Shown piece by piece: positions 23,510-35,004 of a stretch of DNA of 64,000 nucleotides. Source of the stretch: Platynereis dumerilii. Taxonomy: Eukaryota; Annelida; Polychaeta; Phyllodocida; Nereididae. The stretch is from assembly GCA_026936325.1 (NCBI GenBank), contig JAPTHN010000252.1, positions 124,001 through 188,000 on the forward strand, in the 5' to 3' direction. The number at the start of each line of letters is the position of its first letter. Position 1 is the stretch's first letter. The notes under the pieces are model-generated. The model made no database searches, had not been told where the DNA came from, and worked only from the letters and a program-made list of their open reading frames with translations. The position numbers and the translations under genes are program-made.

Positions 23510-23894
23510 TAAGGATATTTTTTTAAAGAGGCATTATCTTAGATTCTTAGTGCATTTTAATCCATGTACTCCAGAAAACAATTAACCAACCTCTGTTTGT
23601 TTGACATTGTTTGGCTTGAGATGTAAAGGCCACTTTCTCAAATTCTGCAGCTTCATTATTTACATTGTTCGCGGTTTTTGACATGTTATTTCTTTTGATG
23701 CAATTGACATGTACCACATATGACCCATCATTTGAAAGCACCTTTCAATTAGATTCAGGGGAAGCCACAGTAATGGATACTTTGCTTATTCTTTAAGCAC
23801 ATTTTGTTGGAGCAGGTCACATATGCCTAATCTTGATTTTCAACACTAATTTTACATTTGTAATGTATAATTTAGGCCATTTAAGGTAGAAATT
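23510..23894. other. no gene recognised
   Basis: AT-rich sequence without a repeat partner, open frame of note or signal that I can see. Confidence 0.3.
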
Positions 23895-24180
23895 GCAATC
23901 TTATGAGTTTGATTTATCTATTTCTTGAATCTTTGACCCTCAACAACCCCTATTTTGATGTTTTATTTTATTTATTATATAAATTATTTATCATCCTAGC
24001 TGAATTAGGAGCCAATTCAGGGTTTCTGTTGACACCGTCCCTATCACTAAAAAACACATTGATTTTGGAAAGGACCTTATGAGTTTGATTTATCTATTTC
24101 TGGAATCCTTGACCCTCAAAACCCCTATTTTGATGGTTTATTTATCATCCTAGCTGAAATAGGAGCCAATTTATGACCAA
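23895..24180. repeat. duplicated segment, about 180-bp offset
   Basis: CTTATGAGTTTGATTTATCT, ACCCCTATTTTGATG and ATCATCCTAGCTGAA-type blocks occur at 23900-24015 and again at 24075-24165 in the same order. This is a direct tandem duplication with a few indels. Confidence 0.7.
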
Positions 24181-24454
24181 TTTCTGGTCCAGTAGCCATT
24201 TTGGACGCCATCTTGCATTTCTCGGAATGCTCAAGGGTGAGAGTATCACACCCTCCCCCTGAAAATGTTCCTTGGACCATATAGATACAGGATAAAGAGA
24301 GAAAAATATTCAACTGGAACTTTTGGGTCAGGCCCAAAAAATGGCATTTTACTGCCGGACTATGTAGCAATGTACTTGAATGATGGTACCTTGTGATATT
24401 TAGTCAATTTTATGTATTTCATAAGAAACATTTTTAGGCTTCAAGGGAACAAAC

Positions 24455-24584
24455 CTGATGGCATCCTGTCCTCAGCTGATCTTTTCTCCTTGGTTCTGAT
24501 CTTTTCTCTTTAATCATGGATGCTTTGGACGGCTGGTGAGGTGCTCCAATGGCTTCCTCCTCATCTGTGTCATCCCCATCATTA
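24455..24584 (-). CDS. candidate exon, acidic then basic, unknown gene
   Basis: On the minus strand TGCCACTTTCAG| and |GTTTGT bound 130 bp. Only one frame is open: it begins NDGDDTDEEEAIG and ends KRSEPRRKDQLRTGCHQ. The acidic-then-basic pattern suggests a nuclear or regulatory segment. Entry is phase 2 and exit phase 0. It does not phase with the titin-like exons, so it probably belongs to another gene or a retired exon. Confidence 0.3.
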
Positions 24585-25249
24585 CTGAAAGTGGCATCAC
24601 AAAATTAATTACAAAATGAATTACAAAAACACAGAGTTGAATTGTCATTCATCTCGCAGTTTGGACACATGAATTTTTCTTACACAGTCAGAACATCAAC
24701 ATTACAGTTAACACCTTAGGGGACACTCGCTCGTCTCCTTTGCCAGCAAGACTTTGCCCTTTGCATGCGAGACTCCGTCCCTTGTGCTTGGAACCTTGTC
24801 CCGTGTCACAGAAACCTTGACTGCCTCACCTAGTAATACAAGCACTTGCACCTCAGAAGTGCGGACTGGTATCTTTGTACAACATCACAACAAACAGAAA
24901 AATTAGTTTATAACAGAAACAAAAAGGAAGCTAGAAAACTTTTGTAATGGGGGATCCACTCTTACCCAATTTCTGTCCACTTTACAAGATTTAGATGGGT
25001 CAAAATTTGGTAAGTCTGAAGTCTTGTCTCCAATGTTTAACAGTAATTCATGATGGCAGGAAGGCACATGGAGGACACCTTGTTGCCATTTGTCATAGAC
25101 AAGGATATTAGCAAAACTTATAACACAAAAAATATATGGCAGAATATTTTTGTCCCATCCATAAATAGCATTGAAGTACCCCCTGAAAATGGCCTGTCTC
25201 CACCGAAATTTTCTCTGAAAGATTGTATCACAAAAACTAGTAAAGGATC
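24585..25249. other. no gene recognised
   Basis: Includes short repeats of the GACT/CCTTGTCCC type at 24720-24830. A minus-strand open frame runs on from the Harbinger end (to 24903) without a recognisable domain. No terminal repeat of the Harbinger copy is visible here. Confidence 0.3.
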
Positions 25250-25797
25250 CTGATCCTGCGGTTGTTGTGTCAATGTCTCGACGGCGTAGAAGTTTTCGCG
25301 CCATTGTGGGGTAATAACTTTGCCGCCGATTTCTAAAATGAGCGGGAATCCCTGCGAGGCGCGAAAAAAAGGTCCTCGCAGCGGTTCTTTTGCACTCCGC
25401 CATCAAGGAAAATGCTCCGGGACGTGCGCAAAACATTCGCGCCGTTGTCTGGACCCCCTTCCCAGAGCAGACAGAGTGGTGACAGAGTGACTATTTTTAG
25501 CAATATCCTTTGTCTGCGAGGTACTGAACACATCGCGGCGGGAACCTTTTCGCGCCACGGCGGGAAGGGGGGTCAGCCTTGGAGACTCACTGGCGCGCGC
25601 CCTGCATATAAATAGAAGAGCATCCACTAGAGCACCATATAATAACCACTCTGATCTTCAAGACGAACGCATCTATACTCCATGACACTCTGCTTCACAG
25701 CCTACTGAATTGCTGCTTCATTGCTGAATCGCTGATTCATTGCTGCTTCATCATTGCTGATTGATCCTGCTACATTTCTGATTGATCCTTCTTCAAG

Positions 25798-28259
25798 ATG
25801 GGACCCAAAGGAAGAGGGAAAAAGAGCTACAGGGCACCAACCAAGGGCAACACTCCAGTCTGCACTCCACTGACCACTCCATCTTCAACTCCAGTTCCTT
25901 CACCAGCTCCATTCCTAGGGGAGGACTTCGCAGCTGTTACATTCTCTCCAAGCATGTTCAACTTCCATGACAGCATCATGGCAGTGACCACTGCTTCATC
26001 TACACTGACCAGTGAGACGGTCTTTGGGGGCACCGAACCATTCGCAATGGAACATGAACCAGCTGAGCAGGATGAAGATGATGATGAAGATGAAGTCCTG
26101 GCCAAGATGGCAGCTGTTGTCTAGTCTCCAACCAAGCGTGGCAGGCCTGCCACTGCTGCTGCAGTCCAGAAGAAGCGTCCCAAGTCTGCTGATGCTGCTG
26201 CTGCTGCCAAGTCTCCAACCAAGCACACCCAGTCTGCTGATGCTGTCTTCAAGTCTCCAACCAAGACTGCGCCAAGGGGAAGGCCTCGCACTCCTGCCAA
26301 GTCTCCTGCAGCCAAGCGTCAAGCCACCTCCAAGTCTCCAGCCAAGTCTCCAGCCAAGTCTTCAGCCAAGTCTCCAGCCAAGCCTGCCACTCCAGCCCAG
26401 ACTCAAGCCAAGACTGCAGTGTAGCCTCCAGCCCAGCCTCCAGCTCCAGACTCCAGATGAAGAGACTCCTGCTGATGACTCCGCACTACCTCTTGAAGCT
26501 GTCATCCACCAGCAGACCCTGCAGTCTGACTACGATGCCAGCACAGAGGAAGATACTCCCAGGAAGACTGCTGCCAAGTCCCATGGCAATAAGGGAAGAA
26601 CCAGCCAATGGAAGATTCTGACAACACTGGATCTGAGGTCGAGCTAATTCAGGACTCTGATGGCCAGATCGTCCACAAGGAGAAGAAGAAGGCCTACAGA
26701 AAGAAAAAAACCTATTGGGCCTCACAGACCAGCATGAGGATGAGCTGATCGACTGTTTCCGGGACAACAAGGACTCCAAGGGCTCCACCACCTGGAAGAC
26801 TGAAAGAAAGAACAGACTGGATGCAGAGAAAGCAGCTGAACTTTCATTACTGGGGTCACACATCACAGCAGCTCAAGTCACCAGATGGAGGAGCAACCTC
26901 AGGACTACCTTCTCCAAGCTCAGACCTCCTGCCTCTGGGGCTGCCAGAAAGAAGTTGTCAGAGCGAGACCAGTACATCCTCAACAGTGCGAATTCCTGAG
27001 GTCCTCCATCGTTCCGAAGGGTGCCATGGAAGTCTCCAGCTTCACTGGACCAGGAGCAAGTGACCACCTGTCCTCCGATTCTGATGTCCCCATGAACTAC
27101 ACTTCGATGCACCCTCTGGATGAGAGCTTCCCCGAGTCCCAGCAGCAGTCCCAGCAGCAGTCCCAGCAGCAGTCCCAGCAGCAGTCCCAGCAGCAGTCCC
27201 AGCAGCAGTCCCAGCAGCAGTCCCAGCAGCAGTCCCAGCAGCAGTCCCAGCAGCAGTCCCAGCAGCAGTCCCAGCAGCAGTCCCAGCAGCAGTCCCAGCA
27301 GCAGTCCCAGCAGCAGTCCCGCCAGCCGAAAACCATCCAAGAAGAGGAAGGACACAGACCAGGAGATCTCCTCTGCCCTCACTACAATTGCTTGTAGTGT
27401 GGTCAGGCCCAGGCAGCCAGAACAACCTCAGCCAGGCCCATTCTGTGACATGTGCCCACAAGTTCCTGACAAGCTGGATCCAGAAGTACACCAGTTGCAG
27501 AACCAGCGCAGGAATATCTTCACGTCTGGCAAGAACATGAACCGTGCCCTGCGACTTCGCCTCCTGGACCCCTTGAACGCGACGGCACACTACTTTGTTC
27601 AGGCGGACATCCAAGATAAAATCCTGGTGATGCAGCAACCGAATGTGGACATGATCTTAGGCCAGCAGCAGCAGCAATACATCCCTCCTCCTGGTCCTGC
27701 TCAATCCTTTCTCAACATGGACGTACAGCAGCCTCCAACAAGTCAGCAGCAGCCCAAGCAAACAAGGCTGACCACAAGTCTTCAGATGCAGTCCCAGCCT
27801 CCACGCCAGCAGTTGCAGTCCCAGCAAAGTAGCAGCCAGTTCCAGTCCCTGCAGCCAAGTGGAAGCCAGTTGCAGACTCCAAGCCTCGGAATGCAGCAGT
27901 CATCATTAAGCTTCACACAAATGATGCTGCAGGACAGCCCCCAGAAGTTTGGCTTCCCTGGATCCTCCTATGGCCAGCAGCAGCCTCTACAGCAGCAGCA
28001 GCAGCAGCGAGTATCGCAGAAGCAAGTTCAGCAGCAGCAAGTACAGCAGCAGACACAGCAGCGGACACTTGTCCACCAGCAACAACATCAACCTTCAGCG
28101 TCGTACCAAATAAGCTTGCCCTCTCCAGGAAGTGATGCCTGTTCAAGTCGTCTGAAAAAGAAAAAAAACAACCCAGGCCCTTTTAAGGGCCATAAATCCT
28201 CCCAAAAGAGCTGGCCACACACACATACAAAAATGAAAAGAGCCCCAAGAAAAAGTTGA
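25798..28259 (+). pseudogene. Harbinger accessory protein gene, copy A (AT-hook, H1-like, MADF-like, Q-rich)
   Basis: It starts with ATG at 25798 (MGPKGRGKKSYRAPTKG). An acidic patch follows (DEDDDEDEV), then AT-hook words, then KSPAK repeats near 26320-26380, then a MADF/Myb-like domain (LTDQHEDELIDCFRDNKDSK, about 26715-26960). The Ser/Gln tract comes next, then KPSKKRKDTDQE, a C-terminal helix region (MNRALRLRLLDPL), and a long Gln-rich tail. Stops at about 26122 and 26422 and frame changes near 26450, 26690, 26990 and after the Gln tract show it is dead. Copy B shows the same order. In Harbinger elements a Myb-type partner helps bring the transposase to DNA; here the partner is unusually rich in architectural DNA-binding motifs. 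Confidence 0.8.
27137..27320 (+). repeat. 12-bp minisatellite coding Ser-Gln-Gln-Gln
   Basis: About 15 perfect copies of TCCCAGCAGCAG lie in tandem inside the accessory gene. Copy B has only one to two units at the same place, so the array expanded after the copies separated. The near-perfect identity of units suggests a recent expansion. Confidence 0.95.
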
Positions 28260-28429
28260 CAAACTCCCCAAAAAAAAAATCCGGTCCTGGACCCTTGTAA
28301 ATGTTTTAAAAACACCTTCATAAAAGCAAGGTGCTATTTTCCTTCAATTTTTTGGCCCATTTTACCTTTCAGGTGGCATTTCTGCTTTCTTAATTAAAGT
28401 TTTTTCAACACTTTCATTTATATAGATAA

Positions 28430-28662
28430 GACAGATAGATAGATAGATAGATAGCCAGATAGATAGATAGATAGCCAGATAGATAGATAGATAGCCAGAT
28501 AAATAGATAGATAGATAGCCAGATAGATAGATAGATAGACAGATAGATAGCTAGATAGATAGCTAGATAGATAGCTAGATAGAAGAAAGAAGTTGCAAGT
28601 CGCATATATACACTGCAGCAAACAATAAGCAAGTGATTGTCATCTTGCAGTGATTACACTTG

Positions 28663-28742
<80 letters not shown>

Positions 28743-29010
28743 CATGGATAGATGCTAGATAGATAGACAGACAGACTGATAGGCAGACAGACAGCTAGAT
28801 AGATAGACAAATAGATAGCTAGATAGAAGAAAGACGTTGCACGTTGCACATACACTGCAGCAAACAAAAACAAGTGATTGTCATGTTGCAGGGATTACAC
28901 TTGAGAGATAGATAGATAGGTAGATAGGTAGATAGGTAGATAGACAGATGCACAGATAGATAAAAAAATAGACAGATTGATAGACAGGCATAGAAATGAT
29001 TTAAATCGGT
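28430..29010. repeat. GATA microsatellites within duplicated units
   Basis: Runs of GATA alternate with a 75-bp segment (AGTTGCAAGTCGCATATATA ... TGCAGTGATTACACTTG) that occurs at about 28585-28660 and again at 28828-28905. The array was therefore partly duplicated as units of about 245 bp. The tract lies between the converging genes. Copy B has the equivalent CTAT runs at 42755-42895. Confidence 0.9.
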
Positions 29011-29237
29011 TGTACAGATAGATACAATCATGAAAATGTGATATTTTATGGACGTGACAAAAATTTTAGTTATTGCAGGGAGGGACTTTTTTTTTAGGGG
29101 TCTGTCAACATAAAGATTTGTACAAGGCCTGCTCATTCTGGATGAAGTGGTAAGCCCTGACAAGGGCTAGGTAAATTAGTTTTTTTTCCGTGGGGGAGGG
29201 GGCATTGAATTGCTGTTGCTGCTGCTCTGCTTCATCT

Positions 29238-30190
29238 TCAAATTCTTTCCATCTGCCAGGGGACACTTTCTGCTGGGCTGTTGACGTAGTCTCGTAGGTA
29301 GTCTCGGTACTGCTTTGCTTGTCTGGTGGCATTTCCATATGCTGGAGCGAATCCAAGGTCATGCAAGGGTCTTCCTTTCCACAGTCCTTCAATGACTTCA
29401 TGGGTTGCAGGATCTTCTCTGTCCATAGCGTCATTGTCCACGGCTCGATGATTTCCTGCTCTGTCTCGCAGAAGATTGTGTAGAGTGCAGGCTGCCAGAG
29501 TGATGGCTGCCACTCTGCCGGGTTTCTGGGGCATTGTAGTTAGGAAGCATCTGAACCTGTGGGACAGGATACGGAAGGCATTCTCCACCACTCTCCTTGC
29601 TCTTGAAATTCTGTAGTTCTAGACTCTGGAGGGGATGTCAAGGTTCCTTCTCGCAACAACCAGCTCTTCAGGGGGAAGGCCTCATCTCCAACGATGAAGT
29701 ATGGAAAAGGATCCCCACTTGTGCCAGGTAGAGGTTCAGCAGGGGGTAGCCCAAGTCCTTCTTCTTCCAGTAGTTCCCTCAGCCTTGTGTCCAGGAAGAC
29801 TCCTCCATCCGATGCACTTCCTTAGCATCCAGCCTGCACGTAGACGAACTTGTAGTCGGAATCCACCAAAGCCATAAGCACAATGGAATGGAAGCCTTTG
29901 TAGTTGTAGTAGATTGACCCAACTTTCTGAGGACATCTGATGGCAATATGCTTCCCATCCAGTGCTCCGATGCAATGGGGCATGTTCCACCTCTTCTCGA
30001 ATCCCTGGGCAATTTCCTTCAAGGGTGCTGGATCCATTGGCAGGGTCATCCGATGTTCGTAGGCTCGCATGATGGCAATGCAGACACTGGGGATAAAATT
30101 GCAGATGGTGTTGGGAGCCACTCTGAAACCATAGGCCAAGGACTTGTAGCTCTCTCCTGTCGCCATGTACCGCAGGGTGACTGCCAACAT
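29238..30190 (-). pseudogene. Harbinger DDE transposase, copy A
   Basis: A HARBI1-type nuclease (DDE_Tnp_4 family) that would excise and insert the element at TWA sites. Visible motifs are LAVTLRYMATGESYKSLAYG, VAPNTICNFIPSVC, the first catalytic Asp in GALDGKHIAIR (about 29955), the second in FIVGDEAFP (about 29685) and the Glu in RVVENAFRIL (about 29585). The end is complete (stop at 29238). Relative to copy B the N-terminal part, about 115 codons, is deleted upstream of 30190. There is a frame change near 29825 and a stop near 29620. Confidence 0.9.
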
Positions 30191-30670
30191 TTTATTTGCT
30201 TTCGCAGTGCCCTTGACAACCGCGGGATGCTTTTAATTCCCGGCGGAATGCCCTCGGTGCTACAGAAATCCCGGAGTAGTAGAAAAGCATTGCCACAGGC
30301 GTAAAACCAATACCCGGCGATATGAAAAAACAGTCCGCCGCATTGAAATATATTTCAGCTTCCCTGAGGGGCAGTTATAGCTTCCCTGAGGGGTACTTTT
30401 TTCATCTCGGGGGGATATAAAACTATCCCACAGGAGCAGGAAATTCCTTTCCCCCCAGGGAGCTTTTGGGTCCGGCGGACAACTTTTCTTCCCCACAGGG
30501 AACAAAAAGAAACCCGCCGGGACTTTTGTTGCATGGTTGTCGATTAACCTTAATTGATTACATTAGTGCCCTTCCCGCCATCCTAACTCAAAATCTTCCA
30601 AGAAATCGTCTGCCTCTGCGCCACCGGGAACAAAAAGTTCTCCGGCATGTCCCGTAAGACTGTAGCATAA

Positions 30671-30898
30671 GGACATTGCATGCACATATTACCAGACTGC
30701 CAGTTTTGCACTGGTCCCTACAAAGATTTTTACCTTAATCATCATTAGCATCATGTCAAAAATCACTTACTGCCTTTCTGGTTCAAGGATATGTTCTATC
30801 TCAATAACTATTGGTCAAAGAGACCTGAAATATAGCTCATTGTGTGCAGAATAGCCACTTTCCCATACATTGGTAATACATTCTTCAGCTCTTATTGG
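30671..30898. other. spacer between two transposons
   Basis: About 230 bp of AT-rich sequence between Harbinger copy A and the next TA-flanked element. No signal seen. Confidence 0.4.
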
Positions 30899-30900
30899 TA

Positions 30901-32420
30901 GGGGGAACCGGGGCACATTGCGACGCGCGGCACAGTGGGATGGTGGGGTTTTCTTGGATCCTGGCAAGGTATATGATATGGTAGTGCCATCATATCTTGT
31001 AATTTCACATCCTGATGTTTCCATGGTTTTATAGACAAATTACAGCCACATGCCGAAGTATGGCGAGCAAAAGTTTGTTTTCCTACTTCTAAAGTAAATA
31101 TGGACAGGTTCAATTTGAACCATTCGGTGGACAAACCATGAACAATGAGACTTTCTCAGTGCTTGTATGAATTTTATATATCGTAACGAACAGTTATGAA
31201 TTACTATCGTGATAAACACACTCACTGGTGTCTGAGAAATTATCATTTTGGTGTAAAAGTCATATCGGGGCTCATTGGGACAGTGAATTCGGGGCACATT
31301 GGGACGCACTTAATATGGCAGAATTTAAGTGTCCAAGGCAACTGAATGACCTGGGACAGCACCCTATAATAAAACCCACTCAGGGTGGTGGATCAGTCCA
31401 GTGAAACCCATGAGCGGTCTGGCTGGCGGAGGAACTAACGAGTGGCGAAGTGGGTTTCAGAGGACTGATCCACCACCCTGAGTGGGTTTTATTTATATCC
31501 CACATTTTCAGCTATTTTGACATCCTATGAGGTAATTTTAAAGCTTGAATATAGATAATTTAAAATAATAATGACCTAATCACTTTGGTGGATGGATCTA
31601 ATGTTTTGACGGTGGCCAAACCAATCAGATCAAACTGTAACATAAACAAATGACAAAGTGGGTGGAGTCTGACTGGTTGCTATAAACAAAGCTGACAGAG
31701 TCACATGACTGCTGGTGACGTCACCAATGCTGATGATTTCATAGTGGCTCTACTGCTATTGTGACGTCATGTGCTGCTGCTGCGATGTCATGTGTCGTGA
31801 TTGTGACCTCATGTGTTATCTGAAGTAGTGCCACAAATAAATAAAATATGTAAATCAAGGATAGTGGATCATATTTAAATTAGGGATGGTGGATCATATT
31901 TAAATTAGGGATGGTGGACCACAAAATTATATCCCATGGGTTTTCCATGAGGATCACTGCCAAGTGAGGGATATAACAGGTATTCAGGCCACAGTGAACA
32001 TGTGAGCATATTTGTCACAAAGCACTGTGTGTTACTTACATAGGTGTCCGCACCCAGGACAGTTAATGTTAAATGTTTAAAACTGTTTAAAGTTATGAAC
32101 TATTGGAACTAAAAGGTGTTCATGCACTGTATATTGTCTTACACACTACTTATATGTGATGTCTATTGCACATGGAGTGTTAAAAATGATTTTTTAATTC
32201 AGTCCTAATGTGCCCCGCTGTGCCACGCCGGGGCACATTGGGACAGTCATTTTTACGACTCTCTGGCTGAAAAAGGGTAGGTGCAGTCTAGTTTGTTATG
32301 CCTTGCATTTAAGCTCAATAGTATTGGTGATATTCATGCAAACTTCTGAGTTCTTCAGTGCTTTCAGCATTGAGCAAAATTAGTAGACGTTAAAAGCGTC
32401 CCAATGTGCCCCGGTTCCCC
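30901..32420. mobile_element. TA-flanked non-autonomous element with GGGGCACATTGGGAC motifs
   Basis: The left end GGGGGAACCGGGGCACATTG and the right end, reverse-complemented GGGGAACCGGGGCACATTGG, form inverted repeats of about 25 bp. TA lies on both sides (30899-30900 and 32421-32422). This fits a Tc1/mariner-type target. The terminal core recurs inside, at about 31265-31305 twice and 32205-32255 about three times, in both orientations. The interior also holds a perfect hairpin (31371-31490), TGACGTCATGTG repeats near 31760-31815 and a 25-bp triple repeat GGGATGGTGGATCATA-type at 31855-31925. No transposase is encoded. A decayed end of the same family lies at 54620-54860. Confidence 0.85.
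31371..31490. repeat. perfect 29-bp inverted repeat (hairpin)
   Basis: The arms 31371-31399 and 31462-31490 are exact reverse complements (core CACTCAGGGTGGTGGATCAG). Part of the 62-bp loop pairs further (GTGAAACCCA with TGGGTTTCAG). It could be the terminus of a foldback MITE nested in the TA-flanked element, or a transcribed hairpin. Confidence 0.9.
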
Positions 32421-32422
32421 TA

Positions 32423-32840
32423 CAGATTTCAAGTTATAGGCATGATGCTAATGAATTATGACTCACATATTTGGTATTTTAATTGATCAAAATGCAGTTT
32501 CACAAAAATAATTGGCACTAAGAGACCTGGAATTTGGCCCAAAATGTGCCAGTCACTTGCCTTATCATTGGCAATAGATAGTTCAGCCCCAAGTGGTCAG
32601 GATTTTTTAGTTGTAAGTGTGATTTTTATGAAAGTCAAAAAACATTACAGCTGTGTTTATCACCTCAGTACAGATCAGCAGAGCATTGGAACCCTTGGAC
32701 ATGAAAGTGCAGTGATAGCTGATTGTTTTACCTACCCAATGCAAACTTAAAAAGGCATTTCTGGAGCAAAAAATTTTCAATTTTTTTTTTCAGCTGAAAT
32801 TTTGACCCAGATACTTAATTTGTCAAAATGCTCCGCTTAC
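32423..32840. other. no gene recognised
   Basis: AT-rich sequence with a T run near 32783. A 68-codon frame at 32544 is unrecognised and has no context. Confidence 0.3.
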
Positions 32841-32929
32841 ATGCTTCCTTTTCTTTGAGGATGGTCTGCCTCTTCACTACAGATGAAACCACTTTGTTAT
32901 TCAACCGTTTTCTTCTCCCATCCTTGGTT
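32841..32929 (-). CDS. candidate short basic exon, unknown gene
   Basis: On the minus strand GATCATCAG| and GCAT|GTAAGCGG bound 89 bp with a single open frame reading TKDGRRKRLNNKVVSSVVK then RQTILKEKEA. Its start shares TCAGAACCAAGGA with the candidate exon at 24455-24584, hinting at related exons. Entry phase 2 and exit phase 1 do not join it to the titin-like exons. Weakly supported. Confidence 0.25.
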
Positions 32930-33505
32930 CTGATGATCTCCCAGGAGTAAATTGTTTTCAGCACACGTTTGAGTCATAAGTCACCTACAAATACCCCATA
33001 TTGACATAAACTTTGGGTTATGAGTTGCATATCATGCACTAACCATTTTACATCTGATGAAAATTGTGCAAGTGTAAAGTCATCAATAAATATTAAATAA
33101 AAACTTTATCAACAAGCAAACTTTACTCGAACACCAACCAAGTTTAAGAAGCTGTGGTATGTGCTCCTGGCTGATCACTTGTCTCTGTACTGAGCGTTTG
33201 CTGCTGTGCAGCTTTTGTTTGCATGATTTTATGCCATGGAAATTTTTACAGCTGCTTGCAGCCTGTATTGCGAGAGGAGTTCAGGAAAACTTATGACAAC
33301 TCCCTTGGTCGTGCTGTTTCACCTATGTTATTAGAACTTAGCATACAGTCTGAATAGAATATTATCTTGCGTTGAAAAACTTTTGGTGCCTCTCTCAGAT
33401 GGAAAAAATCATTGAAGAAAACAAACAGGCTGACTATCTTGAGGTCAAAGGTCAATCGCGGCAACTGGGTCACACTGACCTACTTTTGCTAGTGTTGCTG
33501 GGGAG
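32930..33505. other. no gene recognised
   Basis: Ordinary AT-rich sequence leading into the purine-rich microsatellite. No gene supported. Confidence 0.3.
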
Positions 33506-33770
33506 CTCTGACAAGGAGGGAAGGAAGGGAGGGAAGGAAGGGAGGGAAGGGAAGAAGTGGAGGGAAGGAAGGGGAGGGAAGGAAGGGAGGGAAGGAAGGG
33601 AGGGAAGGAAGGGAGGGAAGGAAGGGAGGGAAGGAAGGGAGGGAGGGGAGCAAAGAAAGGGAGGAAGGAAGGAAGGATGGAAGGAAGGGAAGGATGGAAG
33701 AAAGGAAAGAAGGAACGAAGGAACATATAGATACATAGATAGATGGATAGATAGATAGATTTATATAGTA
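33506..33770. repeat. GGAA/GGGA purine microsatellite and GATA run
   Basis: Some 210 bp of GGAAGGAAGGGAGG-type repeats is followed by a short GATA run. Open frames through it on both strands are repeat artefacts. Confidence 0.95.
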
Positions 33771-33885
33771 GATTAGTAAATTATAGATACTTGCACTTAT
33801 ATATCTATACAAGCAGCTGTTAAAGTGCTTGCACGTTATTTTTTACATATAGGCAAGCCCTCGAACGGTCATGAATCGTCGTCAT

Positions 33886-34263
33886 TAGTGCAGAGTAGTG
33901 AGTACCGTGATACACCGTATCGAAATAAACCAGTTTTTTACATCGATATATGCACTGGTATATCGTATGACATCTTACCGGTTATTTTTCGAGGCCAAAA
34001 ATCAGTATTTATTGCTTAAAACTATTTAAAAAGCGCTGTGGAATCAGTTTAATTTTGCGCCGAAACATCGTTTTTTGTTTGCCGCAACACGGTGGGATGC
34101 CGTTTTGCAACGTTATGTATGTTGTAAAACTCTGGATGATGGCCCAAAATTTGCCAAAGAAAGTTGCGAAATTGTTGAATTCCTAATAAATGCCGGTAAA
34201 TCTATACCACGATAATATTGTGTGAAGGGCGTATTGATATTCAGCTCACGGTACTCAGCACTA
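33886..34263. mobile_element. MITE with TAGTGCTGAGTACCGTG ends, copy 1
   Basis: The left end is close to TAGTGCTGAGTACCGTGATA (with a small internal insertion). The right end is CTCACGGTACTCAGCACTA. The interior holds ACCGTATCGAAATAAACC, CAGTATTTATTGCTTAAAA and GCGCCGAAACATCG. The copies at 60213-61139 and 61190-61552 share ends and interior. Length about 375 bp, no coding capacity. TA at the ends is compatible with either the terminal sequence or a target duplication. Confidence 0.85.
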
Positions 34264-35004
34264 GTCGTCATGAGATTTCATTTGAAAGACATGGTTTGGG
34301 AGAATTAAATTTTCAAGCTATCCCTTGTTTCACAACAATTTTTGATACATTCTAAGACTAAATATTTTTTGCTCCTGAAAGCACCTGGTCATCTCCTATA
34401 GTCACTGCAATGAATGTAAAATATTCCTTTGAAAGTAAAAATTTGATTTTTATCGTTATACATTGAGCAAATGGCTTCTTCCCATTGACCCAAAGAGAGT
34501 GATGTCATAACAAACATCTATGACATCACAGCATGTAAAAATATTACAAGTCACATCGCACCCCCTTGCATCCATTGAAATTTTTTTTTGGGGGGGGAGA
34601 AGCTTGAAACATATTGAACACTGATAATAGTAGTTTGACATAGGCCTGATATTGAGCTGCAACAGTAACGCAATATCAAAGTTTGGCTGTTTAGTGTCAC
34701 CACGGCAACCTATAGGCTACTGTGAGCATTGAGCCTTAGTCTGAATCACAAAAATGTGTGGCTCTATTATCCTGGAAAAAAAAGTGGGCTCTGTCTACCC
34801 TTAGGCCCATAACTGAGGTTATGGATTGGGCTTTGTGTGATCCTGCTATTTTACTTTTGAAATACCATGTCCCTGGGCTCTGTTATGCTTGGATCCATCG
34901 ATTGGTGATTTTTGGTTTTAACTGCCCTGGTCTTGTCACCTGTCTACACCTCATTGGTTGCCAAGCAACATTACTTCACCACTGGCATTTTACCCTGTCT
35001 CTGT
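34264..35004. other. no gene recognised
   Basis: AT-rich sequence with a G run near 34590. No gene, terminal repeat or further repeat partner seen. Confidence 0.3.

Larger units (their letters stand above)
25250..30667 (+). mobile_element. PIF/Harbinger transposon, copy A (left end lost)
   Basis: The right end reads, on the minus strand, TGCTACAGTCTTACGGGACA and is followed by TAA (30668-30670), the usual Harbinger target word. Homology to copy B runs from about 25276 (CGACGGCGT) to this end; the outer left part and its terminal repeat are missing or replaced. Two genes converge: an accessory DNA-binding protein on plus and a DDE transposase on minus, separated by a GATA microsatellite. Both genes are broken, and about 370 bp covering the transposase start is deleted relative to copy B, so the copy cannot encode its own transposase. 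Confidence 0.85.

Noticed and set aside
24903-25436. 177-codon minus-strand frame crossing the left border of Harbinger copy A
   Set aside because: It spans two unrelated sequences, is GC-rich only in the transposon part and shows no domain.
27137-27320. Regular short repeats suggesting a CRISPR array
   Set aside because: Units are contiguous 12-mers with no spacers, and the genome is eukaryotic.
26873-27382. Long open frames on both strands rich in Leu-Gly, Cys-Trp-Asp or Ser-Pro
   Set aside because: They are other-frame readings of the 12-bp TCCCAGCAGCAG repeat in the Harbinger accessory gene.
28414-29163. Open frames of Tyr-Leu-Ser-Ile type in the GATA and CTAT tracts
   Set aside because: Pure microsatellite translation.
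33372-33812. Gly/Lys/Glu-rich and Pro/Ser/Phe-rich frames
   Set aside because: They come from the GGAA/GGGA microsatellite.
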